Source of the DNA: Chloroflexota bacterium
GTDB taxonomy: Bacteria > Chloroflexota > Anaerolineae > UBA4142
DNA length: 64,000 nucleotides
Reading direction: 5' to 3'
Assembly: GCA_016208315.1 (NCBI GenBank)
Contig: JACQYF010000005.1
Location: 1-64,000, forward strand
The position numbers were made by a program, and so were the translations under genes. Below the pieces are notes generated by a model, which did no database searches, was not told where the DNA came from, and was given only the letters and a program-made list of their open reading frames with translations. Shown one piece after another: positions 24,210 through 32,058 of this stretch. How positions within the stretch are numbered: the stretch's first letter is position 1; every line of letters begins with the position of its first letter.

Positions 24210-26452
24210 TTTGCAGTACCCCGCGCGCGCGAAATCCAATACACGATATTTCCAAGTACGATGAGCGCGATCAAGACCACTTGCGCCGCGCTTTGCGCGT
24301 TCACACTGGTTACGGCCAGCCCCGGCTGATTCGACAGGATTTCATATTGCGCCGCACCGACCAGCCCGCTCAACAGCGCGGCCAACTGCTTGGCATCGCG
24401 ATACGCGCGCGCCTTTGGCTCCACGCCAGCGCTCACTCCGGCGGCGACCCGGGCCACGCCGCGCGATTGCACTTGGTCCATCCACATTCTCAGCGCGTCT
24501 TCGGTCCCGGCGAATTCGATCACGAGCGCGACGTCGCGCAGCGTTTTGACATTTCCGGTGATCGGGTACAGTCCAAGCGATTGCCTTTGCGCGAAATCCG
24601 GGCTGTTGAGCGGCAAGCCGGTGGCGGCGAGTTGCGCCAACCCCGCCTCGTGGCCCGGCAAATAGCCCAGGTTGAGATATTCAGAGCCATAACGATAACT
24701 CAGGTTGCCCGCCGCTGCGTCGTCGAGAATGCGCTGCGCGATCTGGGGACCGGTCTCTAGCGTGCTCAACGCGATTAATTTGATCCTGCGCCGCACGAGA
24801 TCGCGGGCGATCGCGCGGGCTTGCGCATCCATCTCACCCATCATGCTCGGATCGTAGTCGAACGCGAGTACGACGGTCGAGTTCGCGGGCAATTGCTGAA
24901 TCACATCGTAGAACTCGGCGGCCGGCGTGTTCGAGATTCTGATCGTCGAACCGGCGAGATCGTCCGGCAGCAGGAAGGGAACGATCACCGCCAGCGCGAG
25001 CAGCAAGTAGATGAGCGGACGGATCGTCCAGACGCGTTTAGCTTTTTTGGCTACGGGGAGTTCCGCTTCACTGCTCGGCTCCGCGAGAATCGAATCGAAA
25101 AGGCGCGCGTCGCGTTTCGTGACGGGAACGGCGCCGCCCTTCGTCGAGAGATGCGGTTCGGCGACCGCGATGGCAAGCGGCAACACGCCGCGCAAACCCG
25201 TGAGCGGCCCGGCCGCCTCGGCCGGCTCACCGGCAAATTGGTCGGGCGAGGGCGAAATCAGTTGCGCCGGTTTCAGCGCGGCTACCCACGCGGGCACTTC
25301 TTCGGGTTTTGCCGGTTCGATGGCGGGCGCGGCCGGAATTTCGAGCGCTGGTTCCGGCTGCTCTGCTTCGGTTTGCGCCGCAGGCATGGCCATGCGCAGC
25401 CAATCGGGCAAATCTTCGGTTGCGACCTCCGCGGCCATCGTCGCCGGCTCGGGGGGCGGTTCGCCTGATGGGGCTTGATCCTCGAGGGCCTGAATGAGGT
25501 CCTCAGCCGACTTGACCTCTTGAGTGTCGGCCGGCGTAACCGGCTCGGTGCGCGCTTGGCTCAGCCAATCCGGTATTTCCGTTTCAGCCGGCGGAGAAAG
25601 AGGTTCTTGCTCGACGGCCGGTTCGCTTGGCTCTTGACTCGCGGGCGCTTCAGTGGGCGCGCGTATCTCCGCCAGCCAATCAGGAATCCCAGTTTCTTCG
25701 GGCGGCGGTTCCTCAAACGATCGCTGGCTCGACGCGCGCTCGAACCACGGTGGCGCGGTCGGTTCAGAGGTTGCCTCGGTATCTTCCGCAGTATCTTCCG
25801 CTGATAAATGCTCGACCCAGGAAGGCGCCTCCATCTCCGCTTCGCCGGAACCCGGAGTGGATGGGAGCTGCGGTTCCGGTTCGGCTTGTGGCTCTTCGCC
25901 TTGAGTTGTAGCGGACTCTTGAGGCGCCGCGGCGCGCAACTGAGTCAACCAATCTGACTCGGGAGTCGCGACGCCGGGCGCAGTTGGCTCCGCCGGCGTG
26001 TGGGGCGCTTCTTCCAGAGATTCGGAACGTAACGCCTTGACCCAATCGGGCGCATCGTCGGAAAGAGGCGGCGGTGATATGGTCGGCTCTTCGTCCACGG
26101 GCGCCGTGTCGCGCAAACGCGCTAACCAATCCGGGACCGACGTATTTTCTTGATCCGCGGGTGTCGTTGCAGCCGGCTCATCGGTTTTCTCCGATGGCGG
26201 CGTCGCGGGCTTGGCCGGCAAAGACAGACCTTTGATGGGCGGCGCCGACGGAGTTGGGTTTGGAGCGGACGCCGTTGTCAGCGGCGTCAAGCGCGCGCCG
26301 CAATTCGCGCAAAACACGCTCTCCATTTGATTGGGCGTGCCGCACATTGGACAAATCAAGCCCGACTGCGGTTTGAGGCGCGCGCCGCAGTTGTTGCAGA
26401 ATTTACTGCCCTCTCGATTCTGTGCCCCGCACTGTACGCAATTAAGCATCAA
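24206..26452 (-). CDS. Double zinc-ribbon protein with nine PDWL repeats and a membrane-anchored C-terminal domain
   Basis: 748 residues. The N-terminus has two zinc ribbons (CVQCGAQNREGSKFCNNCG and CPMCGTPNQMESVFCANCG). An acidic Pro/Glu linker of about 350 residues contains nine short hydrophobic motifs of the type PDWLxxLR (VPDWLARLRD, APDWVKALRS, SDWLTQLRA, PSWVEHLS, PPWFERA, IPDWLAEIR, IPDWLSQAR, LPDWLRMA, VPAWVAALK). A membrane helix follows (PLIYLLLALAVIVPFLLP), then a globular domain of about 260 residues starting AEFYDVIQQLPANSTVVLAF and a last membrane helix near the end. The repeats look like linear docking sites that could bind several copies of one partner. No enzyme motif is seen. 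It abuts the upstream membrane gene with no gap. Confidence 0.75.
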   Translation of the reverse strand: MMLNCVQCGAQNREGSKFCNNCGARLKPQSGLICPMCGTPNQMESVFCANCGARLTPLTTASAPNPTPSAPPIKGLSLPAKPATPPSEKTDEPAATTPADQENTSVPDWLARLRDTAPVDEEPTISPPPLSDDAPDWVKALRSESLEEAPHTPAEPTAPGVATPESDWLTQLRAAAPQESATTQGEEPQAEPEPQLPSTPGSGEAEMEAPSWVEHLSAEDTAEDTEATSEPTAPPWFERASSQRSFEEPPPEETGIPDWLAEIRAPTEAPASQEPSEPAVEQEPLSPPAETEIPDWLSQARTEPVTPADTQEVKSAEDLIQALEDQAPSGEPPPEPATMAAEVATEDLPDWLRMAMPAAQTEAEQPEPALEIPAAPAIEPAKPEEVPAWVAALKPAQLISPSPDQFAGEPAEAAGPLTGLRGVLPLAIAVAEPHLSTKGGAVPVTKRDARLFDSILAEPSSEAELPVAKKAKRVWTIRPLIYLLLALAVIVPFLLPDDLAGSTIRISNTPAAEFYDVIQQLPANSTVVLAFDYDPSMMGEMDAQARAIARDLVRRRIKLIALSTLETGPQIAQRILDDAAAGNLSYRYGSEYLNLGYLPGHEAGLAQLAATGLPLNSPDFAQRQSLGLYPITGNVKTLRDVALVIEFAGTEDALRMWMDQVQSRGVARVAAGVSAGVEPKARAYRDAKQLAALLSGLVGAAQYEILSNQPGLAVTSVNAQSAAQVVLIALIVLGNIVYWISRARGTAK

Positions 26453-27052
26453 TTATTCACTATAAGGCCGGTCCATGCCGACGATCAAACGCAACCCGGT
26501 GGCGATCGTGCCCAGGGCCACGCCGAGCAAAATCCCGCGCACGCCGGCTGTGCTGGGCACGTTCAAGATCCACTCCCTGGCATCGGCCAGCGCGCCGACG
26601 AGCGGGATCTGTCCGAGCAGGACCACCAACGCGGCAATCAACATGAAAGTCGTTTCGATATTTCGCGCCCGCAGTGCGCGATATGCGGCCGTCGCGATAA
26701 AGAACGCGACGAGCGCAAAGAACGCGCCTTGCAGCGGCACGTACAAGTTGTCGAAGATCCAGGTCATCGGCGCGCTGGGCAGGCCGAACCACAGACCGAA
26801 TACCGCAACAATCCCGAACGTCAGCAGAACGATCGCGCTGTATCCCGCGCCGGCTTCGTTCCGCCGGACGATCCGCAGCAGATGGACCAGCAAAAGATTC
26901 AATAGGCCCAAGATCAACGCGAACGCGGTGAGAATGATCGCCCATTCACGAAACGCCGCGCCGAGCGGGTCGAGCAGCGGATGGCTCAAAAAGAAATCGA
27001 GCAGTACGATGAGGCCGACCGCGATTGCGATCGCCGTGGCAAGCCACTTCAT
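26453..27052 (-). CDS. Integral membrane protein, uncharacterised
   Basis: 199 residues with about six helices: WLATAIAIAVGLIVLLDFFL, WAIILTAFALILGLLNLLLV, IVLLTFGIVAVFGLWFGL, GAFFALVAFFIATAAYRAL, FMLIAALVVLLGQIPLVGAL and GILLGVALGTIATGLRLIVG. There are no Cys or charged motifs suggesting transport or catalysis. The stop codon is directly followed by the zinc-ribbon gene's start, and the gene begins 17 bases after the DUF6754-like gene, so the three are co-transcribed. The function is unknown. Confidence 0.68.
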   Translation of the reverse strand: MKWLATAIAIAVGLIVLLDFFLSHPLLDPLGAAFREWAIILTAFALILGLLNLLLVHLLRIVRRNEAGAGYSAIVLLTFGIVAVFGLWFGLPSAPMTWIFDNLYVPLQGAFFALVAFFIATAAYRALRARNIETTFMLIAALVVLLGQIPLVGALADAREWILNVPSTAGVRGILLGVALGTIATGLRLIVGMDRPYSE

Positions 27053-27069
27053 AGGATGACCTCGATCAT

Positions 27070-27912
27070 TTAGAGCAATCCTAGGGTCTTGAGCGCCACG
27101 CCGCCAACCACCGCGATGACCAACAGCCAGCGCAGCGTGTCTTGCGCGGCCAGACTACTCACGTGCGCCATCTTGTTCGAGAGGTAAGCGCCGCTCGCGA
27201 AAATCTCTTCGCCGATCAACGGGTTCGCAACCGACGTGTAGAAAAACGGCAATACGTCGGTCGCGCTGGTTCCGCCGATTTGGTTTAGGCCCCGCTGCGC
27301 CCCCGTTTCGCCCAGCAGCAAAAATTCGTCGCCAAAGGTCCCAACCATCACGTTGGCGATCAAGGGCTGTTGCGTCAAGAGCCGCATCGTACCCGCGGCA
27401 TAAGCAAAGCCATCGGTCTGACCGCTCGCGTAGATCGCGGGGCTGGGCGAAATGCCGCTGTTCAAAATAGGGTCCGGCGCGATGAAACGCGCGCGAGCCG
27501 GGTCGAACTCTTCGGGGTAGCCGTGACGACGGTACGCGCGTCGCAGCACGTCTTGCGCGACGGGCAGCGCGGTCGGATGGGACATGGTCACGATGGGCGG
27601 ACTGGCGCTCACCGCGGCGCGGTCGGCGACATAGTCCAAGACGGTCAACGCCGCGGTGGTATCGGCGGTGCGTTGATCGCCAATGCCCGCGATGCCGAGC
27701 GACAGATGCACCGGTTGACCGGCCTCGGCCGCCTGAGCCAGCAGTGCTTTGAGCTTGTCGTACGCGGCAATTGGACGCAGCGTGAGGCGCAGTCCGCGCT
27801 TGACCGCCCAATACGCAAAGAAGAATGGGGGAAGAAAGATGAGGAACAGGACCAACATGCGGGCCTGGTCTAATCCAATCGTTGATCTGAGGAGACTCAG
27901 TAGCGCATCCAC
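27070..27912 (-). CDS. DUF6754-like membrane-anchored protein
   Basis: 280 residues. One N-terminal membrane helix (MLVLFLIFLPPFFFAYWAV) is followed by a soluble domain with VHLSLGIAGIGDQRTADTTA, then PSPAIYASGQTDGFAYAAGT, and VMVGTFGDEFLLLGETGAQR. A last helix is LLVIAVVGGVALKTLGLL. The Gly-rich loops and placement resemble the DUF6754 family of Chloroflexota and archaea, but this rests on memory of the family. It would expose its main domain on one side of the membrane. It is the second gene of the cluster. Confidence 0.6.
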   Translation of the reverse strand: MDALLSLLRSTIGLDQARMLVLFLIFLPPFFFAYWAVKRGLRLTLRPIAAYDKLKALLAQAAEAGQPVHLSLGIAGIGDQRTADTTAALTVLDYVADRAAVSASPPIVTMSHPTALPVAQDVLRRAYRRHGYPEEFDPARARFIAPDPILNSGISPSPAIYASGQTDGFAYAAGTMRLLTQQPLIANVMVGTFGDEFLLLGETGAQRGLNQIGGTSATDVLPFFYTSVANPLIGEEIFASGAYLSNKMAHVSSLAAQDTLRWLLVIAVVGGVALKTLGLL

Positions 27913-27993
27913 TCGCGACTTGTGACCTCGCTGTCAAAGATTTCCATTATTTCCAACGCCACGGCAACGACGGAAATAAGGGAAACGCTGGAA

Positions 27994-28245
27994 CTAGACG
28001 GATTCGAGTCGTTCGATGAGTTCTTGGACGCCGGCCGGGTCCTCCAACAAAAGCGTAAATTCCCGCAGGTCGGCGTGATCCAGCCAGAGATTCAGGAAAG
28101 GTTGCGTGGCCCACAAAAGTTGCGCGCCGAGAAACGCCAGCGGCCGATTCATCTCCAAAAACAAAATCGCCGGGGCGGTCAGGCGCATGCGTTCCGCGCG
28201 GCGGGCCAAATTTTCAATCAGTTGTCCGCGACGCTGTTTGTCCAC
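27994..28245 (-). CDS. Small helical protein, first gene of the 20-28 kb cluster
   Basis: 83 residues from a GTG: helical, with basic segments (RRGQLIENLARRAERMRLT) and a central hydrophobic face (APAILFLEMNRPLAFLGAQL), ending in an acidic tail. A near-consensus promoter (TTGACG, 17 bases, TATAAT) lies so close that the transcript should begin within a few bases of the GTG, and no Shine-Dalgarno site is present, so translation is probably leaderless. It may be a small cytoplasmic or peripheral subunit of the membrane complex encoded downstream. No family was recognised. Confidence 0.6.
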   Translation of the reverse strand: MDKQRRGQLIENLARRAERMRLTAPAILFLEMNRPLAFLGAQLLWATQPFLNLWLDHADLREFTLLLEDPAGVQELIERLESV

Positions 28246-28253
28246 CTGTGCCC

Positions 28254-28282
28254 ATTATAAGTCTAGTGGAATGATACGTCAA
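28254..28282 (-). promoter_or_regulatory. Promoter of the 20-28 kb membrane cluster
   Basis: Minus strand TTGACG, 17-base spacer, TATAAT; the predicted start is about two bases before the GTG at 28245. Confidence 0.75.
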
Positions 28283-28444
28283 GCCGTTACACAAGTCAAA
28301 TGGCTGCCAACCAGGGATGGAAAGAGAAATGCGGCCGGGCGCGCCCCGATTTGACAGCCGAAACGGTTGCGAGTATTCTGAAATGGTCGGCAGTTCGCTG
28401 TGCGATTTTGGTCGCGATTCTATCATACTTTGCCGAGGGCCACA

Positions 28445-28903
28445 ATGGGAATGATGTCCACGCGCGAGATCATCCGCATGGCAAATGCATTGGGAATTGA
28501 AATTGATTACAGCACTATGCGCTTTTGGCAAAAGCGGGGGCTGATTCCCAAGCCCGTGCGCGGACCGGTGCGGTATGGACGCGGCAGCCGCGGCTATTAC
28601 GACACCGCGGTCATCGAGAGACTGGGTTTCATTCGCGAAATCCAAAAGACCTACTCGCTCGGGCTGAACACCATCCGCGAGGAGCTGGACCGCATTGACC
28701 GCCGGAATGCCGAATCGGGCAGCGCGGATAAATCGAAACCCTTTCGCGAGCGGCTGGAGGAGCTTCAGCAAGAACATGAGGCGGAAACCAAGCAAACGAT
28801 TCTCGCCATCGTAGCGCGGGCGATGGGCGTCGCGCCTAACGACATAGCGTCTGTCATGATTCGCAAGAAAGATGGGCAGACGGTGCGGTTTTTGACGGAG
28901 TGA
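28445..28903 (+). CDS. MerR-like HTH transcriptional regulator
   Basis: 152 residues from the ATG at 28445; the longer track start has no ribosome site. The N-terminal winged helix (REIIRMANALGIEIDYSTMR, FWQKRGLIPKPVRGPVRYGR) and YYDTAVIERLGFIREIQKTY match the MerR DNA-binding domain. The first turn is longer than in standard MerR, as in several Chloroflexota regulators. A coiled-coil dimer region follows (RERLEELQQEHEAETKQTIL) and a short C-terminal tail. No Cys effector site is seen. It is divergent from the membrane cluster, 200 bases away, so it could regulate that cluster. The stop TGA abuts a GTGGGAG-family repeat. Confidence 0.72.
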   Translation: MGMMSTREIIRMANALGIEIDYSTMRFWQKRGLIPKPVRGPVRYGRGSRGYYDTAVIERLGFIREIQKTYSLGLNTIREELDRIDRRNAESGSADKSKPFRERLEELQQEHEAETKQTILAIVARAMGVAPNDIASVMIRKKDGQTVRFLTE

Positions 28904-28907
28904 TTTG

Positions 28908-28932
28908 GGTATGGGAGTGTGGGAGTATGGGA
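28908..28932. repeat. GTGGGAGTATGGGAG units after the MerR gene
   Basis: GGGTATGGGAGTGTGGGAGT, immediately after the stop codon. Confidence 0.65.
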
Positions 28933-28938
28933 GCGCCG

Positions 28939-28966
28939 TTGACAAATTCAGAATTCTGGAGATAAT
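28939..28966 (+). promoter_or_regulatory. Promoter of the Phe T-box operon
   Basis: TTGACA, 16-base spacer, GATAAT. Confidence 0.7.
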
Positions 28967-28972
28967 GCGGGC

Positions 28973-29306
28973 AACAGCGAGGACGGAGACAAGTAGCCGC
29001 GGTGAATCCGTCAGCGAGGAGGGCGCGGCGTGCAGCCGACGGTGCAAGCCCTCTCGGAGGAACACGGCGAAATTCACTCCCGAGCTGGGCGCGCGAAATC
29101 AAAAGTATGAGACTAGCGCGTTCCGACCGTCCGCCGTTAAACGGACAGCCGATGCTGGTCGGCGCTGAGTGAGGTAGTTAGGTAGCTTGGTTGTTAGGTG
29201 GTTAGGCAAGTCATTCCAACCACCCAACTACCCAACCATCTAACCACCTAACAAGGGTGGTACCGCGAGATGCGACTCTCGTCCCTTCAAGGGCGAGAGT
29301 TTTTTG
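28973..29306 (+). promoter_or_regulatory. T-box leader (probably Phe) upstream of the DUF952-MFS-pheS-pheT genes
   Basis: The antiterminator core GGGTGGTACCGCG (29255-29267) is the T-box consensus. The terminator ACTCTCGTCCC with GGGCGAGAGT and six T residues follows (29275-29306). Stem I occupies about 28980-29160. A candidate specifier UUC in GAAATTCACTCCC fits Phe, as do the downstream pheS and pheT. A dispersed repeat of GGTTAGG units (29170-29252) fills the linker between Stem I and the antiterminator. Binding of uncharged tRNA-Phe should prevent termination. Confidence 0.88.
29170..29252. repeat. Hairpin of degenerate GGTTAGGTA units inside the Phe T-box linker
   Basis: GTAGTTAGGTAGCTTGGTTG and GGTTAGG units face CCAACCACCCAACTACCCAA and CTAACCACCTAAC. 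The same family lies inside lhr at 56101-56170. Confidence 0.8.
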
Positions 29307-29314
29307 TTGACGCA

Positions 29315-29659
29315 ATGGACTTGACCTTTCACCTGGTTCCGAAACGTTATTACGATGCGCTCGACGCCGGCGCGGATTACGTCCCGCGCGATTTTGCGCG
29401 CGACGGGTTCATACACTGCACGGATGCGCCGGACGAAATGGCGCGCGTGGCCAACGCGTTCTACAAAGCCGATTCGGAGCCGCACTATTACTTGTACGTT
29501 GACAAGATGCATGTACGCGCGCCCGTTCGCTACGACGATGCCGCGCGTTTGTATCCGCACATTTATGGCGCGTTGAATCGCGATGCGATCATAGCGGTGC
29601 GACTGGCGTACCGCCAGAGCGACGGGACATTTCTCGCGCCGGAGCCATTGGAAGATTGA
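29315..29659 (+). CDS. DUF952 family protein
   Basis: 114 residues from the ATG at 29315, just after the T-box terminator. The motifs FHLVPKRYYDAL, then FARDGFIHCTD and YYLYVDKM are the DUF952 signature (small alpha/beta proteins related to the ADP-ribosyltransferase-like fold; function undefined). GFIHCTDAPDEMARVANAFY contains the family's invariant IHCT/S. No Shine-Dalgarno site is clear. It overlaps the MFS gene by four bases, and the T-box places it under amino-acid control with pheST, which is unexpected for this family. Confidence 0.82.
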   Translation: MDLTFHLVPKRYYDALDAGADYVPRDFARDGFIHCTDAPDEMARVANAFYKADSEPHYYLYVDKMHVRAPVRYDDAARLYPHIYGALNRDAIIAVRLAYRQSDGTFLAPEPLED

Positions 29660-30906
29660 ACACGCCTCACACCGCAACCGCCACGGCCCCGTCGCGCTCC
29701 TCACCGTTTGTCGCGCTGCAATATCGTGATTTTCGTTTGCTGTGGTTCGGCCAATTGATCTCCCTGGCCGGCTCTCATATGCAACTCGTTACGATCAACT
29801 GGCACATTTACATTTTGACCGGTTCCGCCGTTGCGTTAGGGTTGACGGGTCTCGTGCGCGTGCTGCCGATCATTATCTTTTCGCTAATCGGGGGCGTGTT
29901 CGCCGACGCGCACGACCGGCGGCGCGTGCTCCTCGTCACGCAAAGCTTGATGATGACGTTCGCCGCGCTGCTCGGCCTGGTCACCAGCGTGGGTTGGGCG
30001 GCGGCGTGGGTCGTCTATCTACTCGCCGCGTGCGCCTCCGCGACGATGGCCTTCGACCAGCCGGCGCGCCAGGCGTTGACGCCTAACCTGGTTTCCAGAG
30101 AGCACCTGACGAACGCGCTGACGCTCAACAATATGATGATGCAAGCCGCGGCGATTGTCGGCCCGGCGCTCGCGGGTTTCGTGATCGCGGGATTGGGAAT
30201 TGCCGCCGTCTATTGGATCAACGCGGCATCGTTTCTCGCCGTGCTCGTCGCGCTCGTTTTCTTGCGAACGCCCACGCAGGAACGCGTCGGCGCGGCAAAG
30301 ATCACGTTATCGGCGTTGACGGAAGGCATCCGCTTTGTCCGGCAGTCCAAAATAATCCTTTCGACCATGCTGCTCGATTTCTTTGCGACGTTCTTCTCGT
30401 CGGCCTCCGCATTACTGCCCATTTTCGCAAGAGATATTCTGCGCGTGGGTCCGGAGGGCCTGGGGGTTTTATACGCGGCTGAATCCGCCGGCGCGATTAT
30501 CGCCGGCATCGGCATGTCGCTGAAGGGGACGGTTCGCAGACAGGGATGGGTGCTTTTGCTTTCGGTCGGATTGTACGGTGTCGCGACTGCCCTGTATGGA
30601 GCATCGGAGTGGTTCTGGTTGTCGTTCCTGTTATTGGCGGGCGTCGGCGCGGCGGACACGGTGAGCATGATTTTGCGAAACACCATTCGCCAGCTTGCAA
30701 CGCCGGATCATATTCGTGGGCGAATGACTTCGGTGAATATGATCTTCTTTATGGGCGGCCCGCAGCTTGGAAATTTGGAAGCCGGCATCGTCGCCGCGCT
30801 GATCGGCGCGCCGCTCTCCGTCATCACCGGCGGCATAGCGACGGTCGTCGCGGTGATTGTGATGGCGTGGTTTGTTCCGCAGTTGAGGAACTATAGAGAT
30901 CAGTAA
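29656..30906 (+). CDS. MFS transporter (EntS-like exporter)
   Basis: 416 residues from a TTG overlapping the DUF952 stop. Twelve membrane helices. The A-like loop reads GGVFADAHDRRRVLLVTQSL between helices 2 and 3. The start (FRLLWFGQLISLAGSHMQLV) and ACASATMAFDQPARQALTPN resemble the EntS/DHA3 exporters for siderophores or macrolides. The substrate is unknown. Because it lies within a Phe T-box operon, it might export an aromatic compound, but this is speculation. The stop codon is followed by a short inverted array (AATTGGGAAATGGCAATTAC). Confidence 0.88.
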   Translation: MNTPHTATATAPSRSSPFVALQYRDFRLLWFGQLISLAGSHMQLVTINWHIYILTGSAVALGLTGLVRVLPIIIFSLIGGVFADAHDRRRVLLVTQSLMMTFAALLGLVTSVGWAAAWVVYLLAACASATMAFDQPARQALTPNLVSREHLTNALTLNNMMMQAAAIVGPALAGFVIAGLGIAAVYWINAASFLAVLVALVFLRTPTQERVGAAKITLSALTEGIRFVRQSKIILSTMLLDFFATFFSSASALLPIFARDILRVGPEGLGVLYAAESAGAIIAGIGMSLKGTVRRQGWVLLLSVGLYGVATALYGASEWFWLSFLLLAGVGAADTVSMILRNTIRQLATPDHIRGRMTSVNMIFFMGGPQLGNLEAGIVAALIGAPLSVITGGIATVVAVIVMAWFVPQLRNYRDQ

Positions 30907-30952
30907 TTGGGAAATGGCAATTACCATTCACCAATTACCCGTGGAGGGCATT

Positions 30953-31984
30953 ATGCTTGATAATCTAAATCAACTTCGTGATGACGCGCTCAGCGCGCTC
31001 TCGCCGATTTGGGATGAGCAGCAGTTGGAGGAGTGGCGCATCAAATATTTGGGCCGCAAAGGCGCGCTCGCCGCGCAGATGGAGCAACTCGGCGCGATTC
31101 CGAAAGAGCAACGCGCGGCCGCGGGCAAGCTCGCCAACGAGGTCAAGAACGCGCTCGAAACCGCGTATGAGGCCAAGGTCGGCGCGATCAAGCAGCGCGC
31201 GCTCAGCGAATCGCTCGAAGCCGAGCCGCTCGACGTAACGCTGCCCGGTCGCCCGGTCGCGCACGGCCGCTTGCATCCGGTCACGACGACGATGCGCGAA
31301 TTGTATCGCATCTGGGGCGATATGGGTTTTCAGGTTTTCAGAACGCGCGAGATCGAAACCGACGAGATGAATTTCCAATTGCTCAACATCCCGCCCTTCC
31401 ATCCCGCGCGCGATAACTGGAGCACCTTTTACATCGCCGATACCGAAGAACGCGTCTTGCTGCGCACGCACACGTCGCCGGGACAAATTCGCGCCATGCG
31501 CGCGATGCATCCGAATCCGATTCGCGTGATTCTACCCGGCATGTGCTATCGCTACGAGCAGATCACCGCGCGCTCGGAAATCCAATTTCCGCAGATCGAA
31601 GGGCTTGCGGTCGGCCACAACATCACATTCGCCGATCTGCTCGGCACGATGACGGAATTCGCCAGGCGCATGTTCGGCGAAAACGCCAAGGTGCGTTTCC
31701 GCGCCGACCACTTTCCGTTCACCGAGCCGAGCATGGAACTCGACGTGGAATGTTTCCTGTGCAAGGGCGCGGGCTGCGGCGTCTGCAAATACACGGGCTG
31801 GCTCGAGATTCTCGGCTCGGGCATGGTTCATCCCGACGTGTTGCGAAACGGCGGCTACGATCCTGCCGAGTGGAGCGGCTTTGCCTTCGGCATGGGGCCC
31901 CAGCGCATCGCGATGCTCAAACACGACATCAAGGACATCCGGTATTTCTGGGGTAATGATTTGAGGTTCTTGGAGCAATTCTAG
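30953..31984 (+). CDS. pheS: Phenylalanine-tRNA ligase alpha subunit
   Basis: 343 residues from the ATG at 30953 (GGAGGG upstream). The N-terminal coiled coil for tRNA-Phe binding is followed by the class II catalytic core: motif 2 near YRYEQITARSEIQFPQIEGL, and motif 3 near GMGPQRIAMLKHDI. Substrate-pocket residues FHPARD and GSGMVHPDVL are intact. A Cys-rich knuckle CFLCKGAGCGVC is present. It works as an alpha2-beta2 enzyme with PheT encoded 74 bases downstream, under the Phe T-box. Confidence 0.97.
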   Translation: MLDNLNQLRDDALSALSPIWDEQQLEEWRIKYLGRKGALAAQMEQLGAIPKEQRAAAGKLANEVKNALETAYEAKVGAIKQRALSESLEAEPLDVTLPGRPVAHGRLHPVTTTMRELYRIWGDMGFQVFRTREIETDEMNFQLLNIPPFHPARDNWSTFYIADTEERVLLRTHTSPGQIRAMRAMHPNPIRVILPGMCYRYEQITARSEIQFPQIEGLAVGHNITFADLLGTMTEFARRMFGENAKVRFRADHFPFTEPSMELDVECFLCKGAGCGVCKYTGWLEILGSGMVHPDVLRNGGYDPAEWSGFAFGMGPQRIAMLKHDIKDIRYFWGNDLRFLEQF

Positions 31985-31986
31985 AC

Positions 31987-32050
31987 GAAAGATTTTACGT
32001 TTTACGCATTACGCTTTACGGGCTAAAACGTAAAACGTGAAACGTAAAGG
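31987..32050. repeat. Hairpin of degenerate TTTTACG units between pheS and pheT
   Basis: TTTTACGTTTTACGCATTAC faces CTAAAACGTAAAACGTGAAA. Confidence 0.75.
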
Positions 32051-32058
32051 AGCGCACT

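Noticed and set aside
29170-29252. Possible CRISPR repeats
   Set aside because: Units are 7-9 bases without unique spacers, and the array is a hairpin; not CRISPR.
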